Below are positions 8,210 to 17,777 of a DNA stretch of 64,000 nucleotides, piece by piece. The notes below the pieces were generated by a model. That model was not told where the DNA came from. It saw only the letters and a list, made by a program, of their open reading frames with translations, and searched no databases. Made by a program: the position numbers and the translations under genes. This DNA is from Poriferisphaera corsica. GTDB taxonomy: Bacteria > Planctomycetota > Phycisphaerae > Phycisphaerales > Phycisphaeraceae. How positions within the stretch are numbered: position 1 is the stretch's first letter; every line of letters begins with the position of its first letter. The stretch is from the NCBI RefSeq assembly GCF_007747445.1, contig NZ_CP036425.1:1844175-1908174 (forward strand), given 5' to 3'.

Positions 8210-10141
8210 TCAAACATCCTCACTCAGCTCAATCATTTTTTCTCGCACAAGCTTTAGTGCGTCCTCTGTCTCCATCTCTTTCCCCACAACAAACGGCTCC
8301 CCAAACTTAACCACCGCACGGCATGGCAACAAGATATGCCAAATCATCCACTTCGAACGTGTCGTCTCACTAATCCATACCGGCACGACCGGCGCACCCG
8401 TCCGCCTTGCAACGAGCGCAACCCCCGCCTCAAACTCCTGCAATTCTCGATGATCCCGCTGCAGCCCACCTTCTGGAAACATCCCCAAAATGTCGCCACG
8501 ATTTACCGACTTAATCATCTTTCGCACCCGTCCGCCATCCGTTCCATCCAAGCTCACCTCAATCGGCCGCGTCATCAACCAAAGCGGCCACAGCAACCTC
8601 ACCTTAAACTGATCCCACATGACCCACCGCACAAATCTCGGACACACACACTGGATCAAGAACGGATCAATCGCCACCGTATGATTACTCGACAATATCG
8701 CCCCACCTTCGCGCGGCACGTGATGCCTTCCTTCCCATCTAAGCCGATACCACACCATCGTAAACAGCCTTAACACATGCAAACTCAAATTCGTAATCCC
8801 TGCCGGCATATCTCCACGCTTCATCAGCTTCAACCCAATCCACACCCCCATCACCACCAACAATCCCCCAAGTGGATACAAACTCCAAACAATCATCTCA
8901 TCCGCATTCGGCGTCTGCCAGATCACCAAATTCACTAACACATTCGTGGTCGTGTTCAACATTGCATTCATCCCCATCACCCGACCCCGCATATAGTTCG
9001 GCGATAATGACTGCAACATCGTAGCAATACTCACGATCGCCATGTTTCCAAACACACCCACCCCGAACGCAAACACCAACGCCACCCAATAATTCCTACA
9101 TGCGCCTAATAGTGCAATAGACAAACCCGTCATCACCAAACTCACCATCAGCGTTACATCCGACTCGCGCCGTGTCTGTATCCACGCCATGACCCCCGCA
9201 CCGCCAAGCATCCCAAACCCAACGCCCGCCGACAACACCGTAAATCTAAACAGACGTTCTTGGTCCGTCATCCCAATTTCAAGAAACCCATAATTCAATT
9301 TCGTCAGCGACAGCACCGCGTTATACACCACCATCGCACCCGCCCAGATCATCATATTCAGCAAGATCAACCGAACAATGCGCCCATGCCCCCTGATATA
9401 ACTCACCGCCTGCTTATAGCTCCGCGGCTTCCGCTTCGCATACTTAATATCAATCGCCGTCCCATGATCCTCCACCTCCAATGCCAACGCATGCTGCTTC
9501 ACCCGCAAAAATGCGAAGAACGAACCCGAGATCAGATAAAAACCAGCACCCACTAATAAACCAAACCGCACCGTACTCGCCTGATCAGGATCAATGATCT
9601 TACCACCCGCCACTTGACCGATCATCGATGCAATCACCGTAATTGATAGCACCAATGCGTTCGCCGCCTGCAACTGCCTCAGCGGTACAACCTGCGGCAC
9701 GATCGCGTTTCTTGTCGGATTAAACACCGCTGCAAACACACCCACCAAGAACAAAATCCCCAAAACCTGCCAATGATACGCCTCTGGTATCGCTCCCGTC
9801 CCCGTCACGTCATACACCAACCAGAAACCCAAAAACAGCAGCACACCCCGGAACTCATCGCACGCAAGCAACAACCACTTTCGAGGCAAGTGATCCGCTA
9901 GCCATCCGCCACCTACGCTCAATAACACGTATGGCAGAAAAAAGAAAAACTGAATTTGTGCCTGAATACTCACCTGTTGCGCATCCGCAACATACCCACC
10001 GAGCAGCACCAGCGCAGCCAGCATCATCATCCGGTCCCCAAAGCCGCTCGCCGCAACGCTCGTCCACATCAGCGTAAAGCTGCCATTTCGCCACAGTCGC
10101 CCGCCCTCACGCTTCTTAATATTTTCATCCTTCATCGACAT
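8210..10141 (-). CDS. MFS transporter fused to 1-acylglycerol-3-phosphate acyltransferase (LplT-PlsC type)
   Basis: A 643-residue fusion. The N-terminal part of about 420 residues has some twelve hydrophobic segments with MFS loops (for example G-G-W-L-A-D-H-L-P-R-K between segments 2 and 3). The C-terminal part of about 210 residues is a PlsC domain: N-H-T-V-A-I-D near residue 486 is the catalytic H-x4-D motif, and F-P-E-G-G near 555 is the substrate-binding motif. The combination resembles the LplT-Aas lysophospholipid remodelling pair, which imports lyso-lipid and re-acylates it. I place the start at 10141 (MSMKDEN) because upstream codons cross the terminator of the next gene; an ATG at 10135 is also possible. 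Inner membrane. Confidence 0.85.
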   Translation of the reverse strand: MSMKDENIKKREGGRLWRNGSFTLMWTSVAASGFGDRMMMLAALVLLGGYVADAQQVSIQAQIQFFFFLPYVLLSVGGGWLADHLPRKWLLLACDEFRGVLLFLGFWLVYDVTGTGAIPEAYHWQVLGILFLVGVFAAVFNPTRNAIVPQVVPLRQLQAANALVLSITVIASMIGQVAGGKIIDPDQASTVRFGLLVGAGFYLISGSFFAFLRVKQHALALEVEDHGTAIDIKYAKRKPRSYKQAVSYIRGHGRIVRLILLNMMIWAGAMVVYNAVLSLTKLNYGFLEIGMTDQERLFRFTVLSAGVGFGMLGGAGVMAWIQTRRESDVTLMVSLVMTGLSIALLGACRNYWVALVFAFGVGVFGNMAIVSIATMLQSLSPNYMRGRVMGMNAMLNTTTNVLVNLVIWQTPNADEMIVWSLYPLGGLLVVMGVWIGLKLMKRGDMPAGITNLSLHVLRLFTMVWYRLRWEGRHHVPREGGAILSSNHTVAIDPFLIQCVCPRFVRWVMWDQFKVRLLWPLWLMTRPIEVSLDGTDGGRVRKMIKSVNRGDILGMFPEGGLQRDHRELQEFEAGVALVARRTGAPVVPVWISETTRSKWMIWHILLPCRAVVKFGEPFVVGKEMETEDALKLVREKMIELSEDV

Positions 10142-10180
10142 GCCACAAAGTATACCGCCTCGACATTCACTTATCATTGA

Positions 10181-10208
10181 AAAAGGTCGGCGCCTGAGCA
10201 CCGACCTT
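10181..10208 (-). terminator. Terminator after the SPFH gene
   Basis: AAGGTCGG and CCGACCTT pair over a 10-base loop, and on the minus strand T residues follow the stem. It sits between the SPFH gene and the fusion transporter, both on the minus strand. Confidence 0.75.
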
Positions 10209-10217
10209 CATATTCCA

Positions 10218-10250
10218 TTCAAGCCCACGACCGACGGTCGTGGGGTATCT
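10218..10250. repeat. Dispersed palindromic repeat, copy 1
   Basis: TTCAAGCCC followed by a palindrome (CACGACC, GAC, GGTCGTGG). The same TTCAAGCCC-plus-palindrome design recurs at 16062-16091 and, inverted, at 48443-48476, always downstream of a gene. Confidence 0.5.
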
Positions 10251-10306
10251 TGCAATTTACTCAGATTGCCTGCGATTCACATGAAGTATCAATGCAGAAT
10301 CGCAAA

Positions 10307-11290
10307 CTACCGCCCACTTGCCGCCGCCGCACCCGCTGATCGCGTGGTATTCGCGCCAGTATCACCCATATGCATCAAAGGCAACGGCGTCGGGCTATCA
10401 CCGTTAATAAAGTACATTTTCGCCGCCGGATCTTTCGCCATCGCTTGCAGCGTCTTGAGCGCCTCTAACTGCACATACGCCGGATTGTTCGACGCCGCCT
10501 CATTAATGCGTTCAATTTCATACGCCTGTGCGTCCGCGATCAGCTTACGCTTCTTCGCTTCACTTTCAGCCGCCTTCTCTTCTGCCTCAGCTTGAGCAAC
10601 CTTTTGTTGCTGCTCCATGGTGTACCGTTCCAACTCAGCCTTCTGTTGCTCGACCGCTTGTTCGCGTTCCTTCTTACGCTCAATCGCCTGCGTAATAAAC
10701 TTCGGCAACTTGATATCTCGCAATAACACCGCTTGAACTTCGATTCCCTTCAGCCCCAAGTATTCCTTCAATTGCATCTGCAATGAATTCTGGATTTGTT
10801 GCTGTGTCTCTTCTAGGAAAAAGTCTTCCGCTCGTTTAATCGATTTCCCTTGCTCACGCAGCAAACTGCGAAGCTTCGGCACCAAATGCACATTCGTCAT
10901 CTGCACCGAATCACCGGTCTCTTTTAAAATCTTTGCCGCCATCTGTCCATTGATTCGGTACTGCACCGACACATCCAGAACCGTTGACAACTGATCTTGT
11001 GTTGGAACCGGCGCCGACTCGAGGTGTGACTTCTCACGCACATCATAAAGCGTCCACTTATACAGCGGGTTTACAAAAACATGTAGCCCTTCCTCATACG
11101 GCTCAGGCTGCACACTGCCAAACAAGGTCGCAACGCCAACATGACCCGCAGGTACCGTTTTCATGGCACACGACCCTGCCAGAAAAATAATCCCCAGCAC
11201 CAGCAGTATGAGTATCACAGTCACGGCCTTGCCCGCATTCACAGGTGGCTCACGATGATCAAATTTTATTGGTTTATCCATGCCGCCCAT
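10307..11290 (-). CDS. SPFH/prohibitin-domain membrane protein (HflC/HflK-like)
   Basis: A 327-residue protein with a short cytoplasmic start, one transmembrane segment (A-V-T-V-I-L-I-L-L-V-L-G-I-I-F-L-A, about residues 22-38), then an SPFH domain (V-P-A-G-H-V-G-V-A-T-L-F-G, then Y-R-I-N-G) and a long charged coiled coil (about residues 205-265) rich in E-K-A-E repeats. SPFH proteins form membrane-associated rings or scaffolds that modulate proteases such as FtsH. The tail is Ala/Gly-rich. HflK/HflC normally come as a pair; here only one gene is present. The start could also be the ATG at 11281. Confidence 0.85.
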   Translation of the reverse strand: MGGMDKPIKFDHREPPVNAGKAVTVILILLVLGIIFLAGSCAMKTVPAGHVGVATLFGSVQPEPYEEGLHVFVNPLYKWTLYDVREKSHLESAPVPTQDQLSTVLDVSVQYRINGQMAAKILKETGDSVQMTNVHLVPKLRSLLREQGKSIKRAEDFFLEETQQQIQNSLQMQLKEYLGLKGIEVQAVLLRDIKLPKFITQAIERKKEREQAVEQQKAELERYTMEQQQKVAQAEAEEKAAESEAKKRKLIADAQAYEIERINEAASNNPAYVQLEALKTLQAMAKDPAAKMYFINGDSPTPLPLMHMGDTGANTTRSAGAAAASGR

Positions 11291-11633
11291 TATACAGAAG
11301 TCCGCGTGATTATTGACATCGTATGTATACGTAGTTGGCAGCAAGCCAACTTAATTTGCATATTCTCCATATCAATCCACTGGGTAACGAGACTATTGAT
11401 CTCAAAGCGCACTAAAAATGGCTGTCACATCACTGCAACAGCCACGTTTATTTCCGCATTTCCGCGTTTTTTACAATGAATCGATGATTACTAGCCCAAA
11501 AGACGCATTTTAGACAAGTTTGCGTCGTTATTTTTGTATAAGTCGAGCCATCATCAGCAGAAGATTCACTCAATTCAGCATTTAATATGCAACGGTCTAT
11601 TGGTTAACGTGGCAAGTGTCTACGCAAACCGCT
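11291..11633. other. Intergenic region between folE2 and the SPFH gene
   Basis: A 343-base gap between two minus-strand genes. It holds the folE2 terminator (11414-11443) and a second hairpin at about 11499-11527 (GACGCA with TGCGTC over a 13-base loop). The remainder should contain the SPFH promoter, but I cannot assign one. Confidence 0.4.
11414..11443 (-). terminator. Terminator-like hairpin downstream of folE2
   Basis: GGCTGT pairs with ACAGCC over a 12-base loop; on the minus strand it is followed by ATTTTTAG. It lies about 190 bases after the folE2 stop. Confidence 0.5.
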
Positions 11634-12452
11634 CTAAGAATCTTTCCATCGCTCCACAACAGCATACGCATTGTGATTATGGATCGACTCGAAATTCTCG
11701 CTGCTGACGCTGTACCACGCAATCCGATCATCAGCCTCCATCGCACGCGCTAAATCACGCACAATATCCTCGACAAACTTCGGATTGTCATACGCCGCCT
11801 CAGTGACCCATTTCTCATCAGGACGCTTCAGCACCGCAAACACCTGCGTGCTCGCGCATTGCTCGACGATCTCGAACAGATCCTCGATCCACATCCGCTC
11901 GCCCTTCTTCAGCCGCACGCTCGCAATCATATGGCAACGCTGATTGTGCGCCCCATACGCCGAGATTTCCTTCGAGCAAGGACATAAACTCGTTGCAGGC
12001 ACCATCACCGTCATCACAAAATCGTCTTTATGATTGCTCGTACATTCCAACTTCACTTCAAGGTCAATTTTCCCAATCTGACCTGAAACCGGTGCTTTTT
12101 TATCGATGAAATACGGGAAACTCAATTCCAGATGTGCCGTCTCAGCGTTCAAACGCGTCTTGATCTCTTGGCATACATCCACAATCTCATCCGACCGCAA
12201 ACTGTCGTGATGCTTGTTCAACACCTCCAAAAAGCGACTCATATGCGTCCCTTTTTGGTAGTGTGGTAAACCCACGTACATGTTCACATTCGCAACCGTA
12301 CCCTGCGTACCACCCGTTGCCGGGCAATGCAGCGTAATCGGATACCGAATATCCTTAACCCCCACCTTGTTAATCGCAATCTGCCGGCTATCTTCGCTGC
12401 CCTGCACATCAGGCATCAACTCAGATACTTCCGCGCTTACATCGCTCGGCAT
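11634..12452 (-). CDS. folE2: GTP cyclohydrolase IB (FolE2)
   Basis: A 272-residue metal-dependent enzyme that converts GTP to dihydroneopterin triphosphate, the first step of folate and of queuosine/deazapurine synthesis. Family marks are V-G-V-K-D-I-R-Y-P-I near residue 30, F-L-E-V-L-N-K-H near 80, and the catalytic cysteine region L-C-P-C-S-K-E-I-S followed by Y-G-A-H-N-Q-R-C. The length is typical. Type IB enzymes tolerate several metals and are often found where type IA is absent or zinc is limiting. A gluQ gene for glutamyl-queuosine lies elsewhere in this window, so the product may feed queuosine as well as folate. No operon partner is seen. Confidence 0.93.
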   Translation of the reverse strand: MPSDVSAEVSELMPDVQGSEDSRQIAINKVGVKDIRYPITLHCPATGGTQGTVANVNMYVGLPHYQKGTHMSRFLEVLNKHHDSLRSDEIVDVCQEIKTRLNAETAHLELSFPYFIDKKAPVSGQIGKIDLEVKLECTSNHKDDFVMTVMVPATSLCPCSKEISAYGAHNQRCHMIASVRLKKGERMWIEDLFEIVEQCASTQVFAVLKRPDEKWVTEAAYDNPKFVEDIVRDLARAMEADDRIAWYSVSSENFESIHNHNAYAVVERWKDS

Positions 12453-12745
12453 GGTGCTTACCTTTTCTTTCCGTTATTCATCTCGCCAATCACCGCCTCA
12501 TTGCAGCAATCAGCACTTTAGAAGCAAGCTAGCCCAAACATCTGGCCAGCCTTTGGAACACTATATTTTACGTCCTTTTACATACAAATTAAAGTTGACC
12601 ACGGAATATTCCCCCCACCCATGACAGTTTCGCCATTAGTACCACCAGGCAACCTTTTAAACCCCGTTTTTAGCCTCAAAACCCCCATCTGACCGATTCT
12701 TACGATAGAGCAATTAATACGCCCCAAGATTCACAAGGCCACGCG

Positions 12746-13141
12746 ATGAAGAAACCAAAATCTCCACAACCCCAACACGCTTCATTACGCAGTGTCGTCA
12801 TCGATTCCGTCACACACATGACTCCCGATGAAGGTTGGCAACCCCCCGTCAACACCTACGAGACCCCGCACATGCTCTGCATCTGCTTCGAACTGCCCGG
12901 CCTCGACAAATCTCAAATTCACGTCACTGTCCAAGACAACCTCCTGCAAATCGCTGGCACGCGCCCCGCGCCAATCCCGCCATGCCACAGTTCCCCTAAC
13001 GCCACACGCATACACGCCATGGAAATCAACCACGGCACATTCTCTCGCAAAATACGCATCCCGAACAATGTCGACCTCGACAAAGTAGAATCCGAATACA
13101 CCCTCGGCCTACTTTGGGTAAAATTACCTCTAGTAGAGTAG
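12746..13141 (+). CDS. Small heat-shock protein, Hsp20/alpha-crystallin family
   Basis: A 131-residue protein with an alpha-crystallin domain: P-P-V-N-T-Y-E-T near residue 34, I-C-F-E-L-P-G-L-D-K-S-Q-I-H-V-T-V-Q-D-N-L-L-Q-I-A-G near 50-75, F-S-R-K-I-R-I-P in the middle and a final G-L-L-W-V-K-L-P. These are ATP-independent holdase chaperones in the cytoplasm. The classical C-terminal I-x-I motif is replaced by the end of the domain, so the tail is short. It is followed on the same strand by lon after 215 bases, a sensible pairing of proteostasis genes, although no shared heat-shock operator is recognisable between them. Confidence 0.88.
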   Translation: MKKPKSPQPQHASLRSVVIDSVTHMTPDEGWQPPVNTYETPHMLCICFELPGLDKSQIHVTVQDNLLQIAGTRPAPIPPCHSSPNATRIHAMEINHGTFSRKIRIPNNVDLDKVESEYTLGLLWVKLPLVE

Positions 13142-13356
13142 CCTACTGACTCATAAGTTGGTCTAATGCCTCGTTTCATGACCCGAAGCAGACCAAAACC
13201 AACGCATACAGCGTCCTACAACCTTTAAGGTCATGAACAGCATTGACTCAATCGATCTTTTAAATACAAAACATCTCCTATATGTCAGGGCAGGGATACA
13301 CAGGGCGGAGGACTCACAGGAGCTGGATGAACCAACAGACACACAGGGATTAATCT

Positions 13357-15891
13357 GTGCCGAAAAAGAAAACAACCAAAAAGCGTGGCTCACGCAAACG
13401 TCAATCTAAAAAAAACCCGCCACTCACCGGGATTAACATCGAAACGCCCGGCATGATCGTCGAACTCGAAGGTCATCACGACCTCGACGTCCAATCACAA
13501 ACCATCCCATCTGTCATGCCCGTTATGCCCGTTCGCGGCATGGTCATGTTCCCCGGCACCATCATGCCCATCTCCGTTGGCCGCCCCTCATCCCTCAAAC
13601 TCCTCGAAGAATCACTCGCTTCCTCCAAGGTCATCGCGCTCTTCACACAAAAAGATGAAGACATCGAAAACCCAACCATCGACGACCTCTACTCCGTAGG
13701 CACCGCCGTCATGGTTCTCAAGCTCATCCGCCAACCCGACGAATCCGTCCAGATCATCGTCCACGGCCTCGGCCGTGTCACCATGGACGAAGTCATCAAA
13801 ACAGATCCCTATATCGTCGCACGCATGAAGCCTTCCGAGGAAAAACTCTCCTCAACCTCAAAAACATTCTCCGCCGCAATCAACCAACTCAAAGATCAAG
13901 CCCGTGAACTCATCGAACTCTCACCCAACGCGCCCGAGCAAGCCGTCACCGTCCTCATGAACATTGAGGACCCCTCCAACCTTGCCGACTTCCTCGTAGC
14001 CAACCTCAACCTCGACCCCACTCAAAAGCAAGACCTCCTCGAAGAACTCGACATCGCCAAGCGTATCCGTCAGGTTCATCAACACGTCTCCATGCAGTTG
14101 GAAATCCAAAAGCTCCAGCACAAAATCCAGCAAGACGTTCAGTCATCCATCGGTGACACGCAACGCAAATTCTTCCTCCGTGAACAGATGAAAGCCATCC
14201 AACGCGAACTCGGCGAGGAAGGCGAGGGCGAAGACTTCCTCATCCGTCTCCGCGAGCAACTCGATGAAGCCGATCCGCCTGTAGCCGTCATGGAAGAAGC
14301 CCAGCGTGAGCTTTCACGTCTCGAACTCATCCCCCCAGCCTCACCCGAATACTCCGTCATCTCAAACTACCTTGAGCTTATCGCCGACCTGCCTTGGAAC
14401 AAACTTTCCGAGGACAACCTTGACCTCGAACGCGCCCAAACAATTCTCGACCGCGACCACTTCGGCCTCGACAAGGTCAAACGTCGTCTCATCGAGTACC
14501 TCGCCGTTCGCAAACTCAACCCAGAAAACCGCGGCCCCATCCTCTGCCTCGTCGGCCCTCCCGGCGTCGGCAAAACCTCACTCGGTCAATCCATCGCCGA
14601 TGCGCTCGGCCGAAAATTCGTTCGTATGTCCTTCGGTGGCATTCGTGATGAAGCTGAAATCCGCGGACATCGCCGTACATACGTCGGCGCCATGCCCGGC
14701 CGCATCATCCAGGAACTCCGTCGTGCAGGCACTAAAAACCCCGTCATGATGCTCGACGAGCTCGATAAGCTCGGCGCCGACTTCCGTGGCGACCCCGCAT
14801 CCGCACTCCTCGAAGTCCTTGATCCAAGGCAAAACAATAACTTCGTCGATCGCTATCTCGATGTCCCATTTGACCTCTCGCAGGTCATCTTCATCGCCAC
14901 CGCAAACTACATGGGCACCGTTCCCGGCCCACTTCAAGACCGCATGGAAGTCATCGAAATCCCCGGCTACACCGATCACGACAAGCTCGTCATCGCACGC
15001 AAATACCTCGTACCTCGACAACTCAAAGAGAACGGCCTAACCCGCTCACTCTGCGCGTGGCAAGCCTCAGGTATCCGCAAAACCATCGAAAACTACACTC
15101 GCGAAGCCGGCGTCCGTGAACTCGAACGACAAATCGGCTCCGTCTGTCGTGGACTCGCCGCAAAAATCGCACCACTCACACCCGCACGACGAAAAAGCAA
15201 AAAATACACCGTCGACGCCAAGCAAGTCCGATCTGTTCTCGGCATCGAAAAGTTCATGCGCGAAGACGATATCAAAATCACAACCCCCGGCGTCGCCCTC
15301 GGCCTCGCCTACACAACCGTCGGCGGCGAAGTCCTCTTCATCGAAGCCACCCAATATCCCGGCAAGGGCGACTTCAAACTCACCGGCCAGCTCGGTGACG
15401 TCATGAAAGAATCCGTCTCCGCCGCGCTCTCCGTCTTCAAGTCCAAAGCAGCCGACTTCGACTTCGATCTCGAACACCTCAACAACCACGACATCCACCT
15501 CCACGTCCCCGCCGGCGCCATCCCCAAAGACGGCCCGTCCGCTGGCATCGCCATGTTCACCGCAATCACCTCACTCCTCCTAAACCTCCCCATGAAGTCA
15601 GGCATCGCCATGACCGGCGAAATTACCCTCCGCGGTAAAGTCCTCCCCATCGGCGGCGTCAAAGAAAAAACACTCGCCGCCGCACGAGCCGGCATCAAGA
15701 CCGTCATCCTCCCCGAGGACAATCGCCGCGACCTCGAAGACATCGACCCGCAAGTCCAGAAGAAACTCACTTTCCACTTCGCCGCCGACGTCTCCGATGT
15801 CCTAACCATCGCCTTCGGCCAACCCCGCCTCAAAGCAGCCATCAAAAAACTCAAACCCCACCCCCGCAAGGCAACTTCAGAAAAGAAGTAG
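13357..15891 (+). CDS. lon: ATP-dependent Lon protease
   Basis: An 844-residue protease starting at GTG 13357. After a basic tail of about 45 residues come the LonA substrate-binding N-domain (P-V-R-G-M-V-M-F-P-G), a long coiled coil, the AAA module with Walker A near residue 400 (G-P-P-G-V-G-K-T) and Walker B (M-M-L-D-E-L-D-K), then the protease domain with catalytic Ser at about 728 (D-G-P-S-A-G-I) and Lys at about 769 (G-G-V-K-E-K). It degrades misfolded and regulatory proteins in the cytoplasm. The coding strand is strikingly C-rich, in line with this side of the window. The N-terminal lysine/arginine tail is longer than usual for Lon. A clear terminator follows. Confidence 0.97.
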   Translation: MPKKKTTKKRGSRKRQSKKNPPLTGINIETPGMIVELEGHHDLDVQSQTIPSVMPVMPVRGMVMFPGTIMPISVGRPSSLKLLEESLASSKVIALFTQKDEDIENPTIDDLYSVGTAVMVLKLIRQPDESVQIIVHGLGRVTMDEVIKTDPYIVARMKPSEEKLSSTSKTFSAAINQLKDQARELIELSPNAPEQAVTVLMNIEDPSNLADFLVANLNLDPTQKQDLLEELDIAKRIRQVHQHVSMQLEIQKLQHKIQQDVQSSIGDTQRKFFLREQMKAIQRELGEEGEGEDFLIRLREQLDEADPPVAVMEEAQRELSRLELIPPASPEYSVISNYLELIADLPWNKLSEDNLDLERAQTILDRDHFGLDKVKRRLIEYLAVRKLNPENRGPILCLVGPPGVGKTSLGQSIADALGRKFVRMSFGGIRDEAEIRGHRRTYVGAMPGRIIQELRRAGTKNPVMMLDELDKLGADFRGDPASALLEVLDPRQNNNFVDRYLDVPFDLSQVIFIATANYMGTVPGPLQDRMEVIEIPGYTDHDKLVIARKYLVPRQLKENGLTRSLCAWQASGIRKTIENYTREAGVRELERQIGSVCRGLAAKIAPLTPARRKSKKYTVDAKQVRSVLGIEKFMREDDIKITTPGVALGLAYTTVGGEVLFIEATQYPGKGDFKLTGQLGDVMKESVSAALSVFKSKAADFDFDLEHLNNHDIHLHVPAGAIPKDGPSAGIAMFTAITSLLLNLPMKSGIAMTGEITLRGKVLPIGGVKEKTLAAARAGIKTVILPEDNRRDLEDIDPQVQKKLTFHFAADVSDVLTIAFGQPRLKAAIKKLKPHPRKATSEKK

Positions 15892-15933
15892 CCCTCTAAT
15901 CAACCGCTGCATATAACAACAAGGCCCATCAAA

Positions 15934-15965
15934 CCCACATCCCAAACGATGTGGGCTTTTCTTTA
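15934..15965 (+). terminator. lon terminator
   Basis: CCCACATC pairs with GATGTGGG over a 6-base loop, followed by CTTTTCTTT, 40 bases after the lon stop codon. The rest of the 309-base gap up to the next gene contains only the dispersed palindrome at 16062. Confidence 0.8.
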
Positions 15966-16061
15966 GATGCCTCAATCTCTACAACTCCAATAGCTGTGAC
16001 CTTCCCGTGCAACAGGTCGCGGGTCTTTCCAAACCTCACAAACCCATCGGCTCTCATTCAC

Positions 16062-16091
16062 TTCAAGCCCGCCACCGCCGGTGGCGGGGTG
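16062..16091. repeat. Dispersed palindromic repeat, copy 2
   Basis: TTCAAGCCC followed by a palindrome (GCCACCG, CCG, GTGGCGGGG). Same design as the copies at 10218 and 48443; here no T-tract follows, so it is not simply the lon terminator. Confidence 0.5.
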
Positions 16092-16200
16092 TCAATACAA
16101 CCACCTCTCAATCACCTGCAATGACTCCATTGCCTCGCCAGCATCTGCTCACACGCCTTCCACGCTAGCACTCATACCAGCACTCCCCTAAAATACTCCC

Positions 16201-16809
16201 ATGAAGCTTTACACCAAGACAGGCGACGACGGCACCACAGGACTCCTCGGCAACCACCGCATCGGCAAGGACGCGCTCCGCGTCGAAGCTTACGGCACAT
16301 CCGACGAACTCAACGCATTCATCGGCCACGCTTTGATTCAATGCGCCGATTCACAAGACCCCCAAATCAAAGCCATCTTCACATACCTCTCCCAAGTCCA
16401 GTCCCGCCTCTTCGACCTAGGCTCCCAACTCGCATCCCCCCCCATTCAAGAGCAAGATAGCGAAGCCGAAACGAAATCCAAAATTAAAGCAGCTCAAGGC
16501 ATCCCCACTATCACCGATGAGATCATCACCGAGATGGAAGCCGAACTCGATCGCGTCTGCGCCGATCTTCCTCCCATGAAATACTTTATCTTGCCCGGCG
16601 GCTCCGAACTCGCCGCCCGCCTCCACATCGCCCGCACCGTCTGCCGTCGCACCGAACGTCTAACCGTCGCATTGAGCCGCATCGAACCTGTCGATGCAAA
16701 TCTAATTAAATACTTAAATCGCCTCTCCGACCTACTCTTCGCCTACGCCCGCAAAGCCAATCAACTGCAAAACATACCTGACACCCCATGGTTAGGACGG
16801 AATTCATAA
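16201..16809 (+). CDS. Cob(I)alamin adenosyltransferase, PduO type
   Basis: A 202-residue enzyme that transfers the adenosyl group of ATP to cob(I)alamin to make adenosylcobalamin. The N-terminus (Y-T-K-T-G-D-D-G-T-T-G-L-L-G) is the ATP-binding signature, Y-G-T-S-D-E-L-N-A-F near residue 31 is conserved, and the C-terminal half has F-I-L-P-G-G-S, R-T-V-C-R-R-T-E-R and Y-L-N-R-L-S-D-L-L-F. The length is normal. It has no cobalamin-synthesis neighbours and no recognisable cobalamin riboswitch upstream; it stands alone between lon and an AT-rich patch. Confidence 0.93.
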   Translation: MKLYTKTGDDGTTGLLGNHRIGKDALRVEAYGTSDELNAFIGHALIQCADSQDPQIKAIFTYLSQVQSRLFDLGSQLASPPIQEQDSEAETKSKIKAAQGIPTITDEIITEMEAELDRVCADLPPMKYFILPGGSELAARLHIARTVCRRTERLTVALSRIEPVDANLIKYLNRLSDLLFAYARKANQLQNIPDTPWLGRNS

Positions 16810-16886
16810 AATAATTGCACCGAAGAAATCTATGGAGTAAGTTTAAATAAACTGAATCTTGTAGCTTAACTTCTTCGGGGCAGATC

Positions 16887-17621
16887 ATGTCTTTAACTAA
16901 TTTTGTAAAGAAATCAGCTTTATTACATCCATTACTTGTATTGCGACGCAGACTAAAAACGAAGCTTAATATCATTAAGGGGTTGGATTTTTCAATCAAA
17001 AAAGATATTAAGATCCCATCTTTATGTCTCGGTTCAGGTTATGGTGGTTGGTGTATCATTCCTCGCGAAATTAACAAAGACTCAATCATTTATTCTGTAG
17101 GCATTGGTGAAGACGTTTCTTTTGATATCGCTTTGATTGAAAAGTTCAATGTCACGCTACATGCATTTGATCCTACCCCGAAATCAATCAAATGGATTGA
17201 ACAACTTGATTTGCCCCAATCATTCGTCATGCACCCCATTGGCCTATCAAATTACGATGGTGAAGCGTCATTTTGTCCACCTGATAATCCCGAACATGTC
17301 TCACACACCATGATTAAAAGATCAGGCAGTGACACAATTACCGTTAAAGTGGTCAAGCTCGCGACAATCATGAAAGATCTAAATCATGATCATATCGATC
17401 TGTTAAAAATGGACATTGAAGGAGCGGAATTTGATGTCATTGAAGATATGATCAAATCCAACATTCGACCAAAGCAGCTTCTTATTGAATTTCATCACCG
17501 TTTCCCAGAAATTGAAGTAGAAACTAGCCGAAATGCAATCGAATCGCTTCGAAAGATTGGTTATAAAGTTTACAGCGTTTCTCCGACCAATGAGGAAATT
17601 TGTTTTTATTACGATAAGTAA
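16887..17621 (+). CDS. FkbM-family SAM-dependent methyltransferase
   Basis: A 244-residue protein. The motif Y-S-V-G-I-G-E-D-V-S-F-D near residue 70 matches the FkbM SAM-binding loop, L-H-A-F-D-P-T-P follows, L-L-K-M-D-I-E-G-A-E-F near residue 173 is the family hallmark, and I-E-F-H-H-R-F closes the core. FkbM enzymes O-methylate sugars or polyketides. The gene is clearly more AT-rich than the housekeeping genes on its left and is followed by a probable glycosyltransferase remnant, suggesting a transferred surface-sugar patch. The acceptor is unknown. Confidence 0.88.
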   Translation: MSLTNFVKKSALLHPLLVLRRRLKTKLNIIKGLDFSIKKDIKIPSLCLGSGYGGWCIIPREINKDSIIYSVGIGEDVSFDIALIEKFNVTLHAFDPTPKSIKWIEQLDLPQSFVMHPIGLSNYDGEASFCPPDNPEHVSHTMIKRSGSDTITVKVVKLATIMKDLNHDHIDLLKMDIEGAEFDVIEDMIKSNIRPKQLLIEFHHRFPEIEVETSRNAIESLRKIGYKVYSVSPTNEEICFYYDK

Positions 17622-17777
17622 CCTATCCATATAATGTGATAAATTGTTGTGATCCTTGTGTCCTATATCGTACATATCTAGATAGTAAAGCATGAATGAC
17701 TCAGACCATGGGTTACGCAAGCAATTATGTCCGTGTCTCAATCTACAAATAGCCTGCATGAATATAACTAATAATTA

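Noticed and set aside
15966-16200. Cobalamin riboswitch upstream of the adenosyltransferase
   Set aside because: No B12-box-like sequence and too little structure; only the dispersed palindrome is present.
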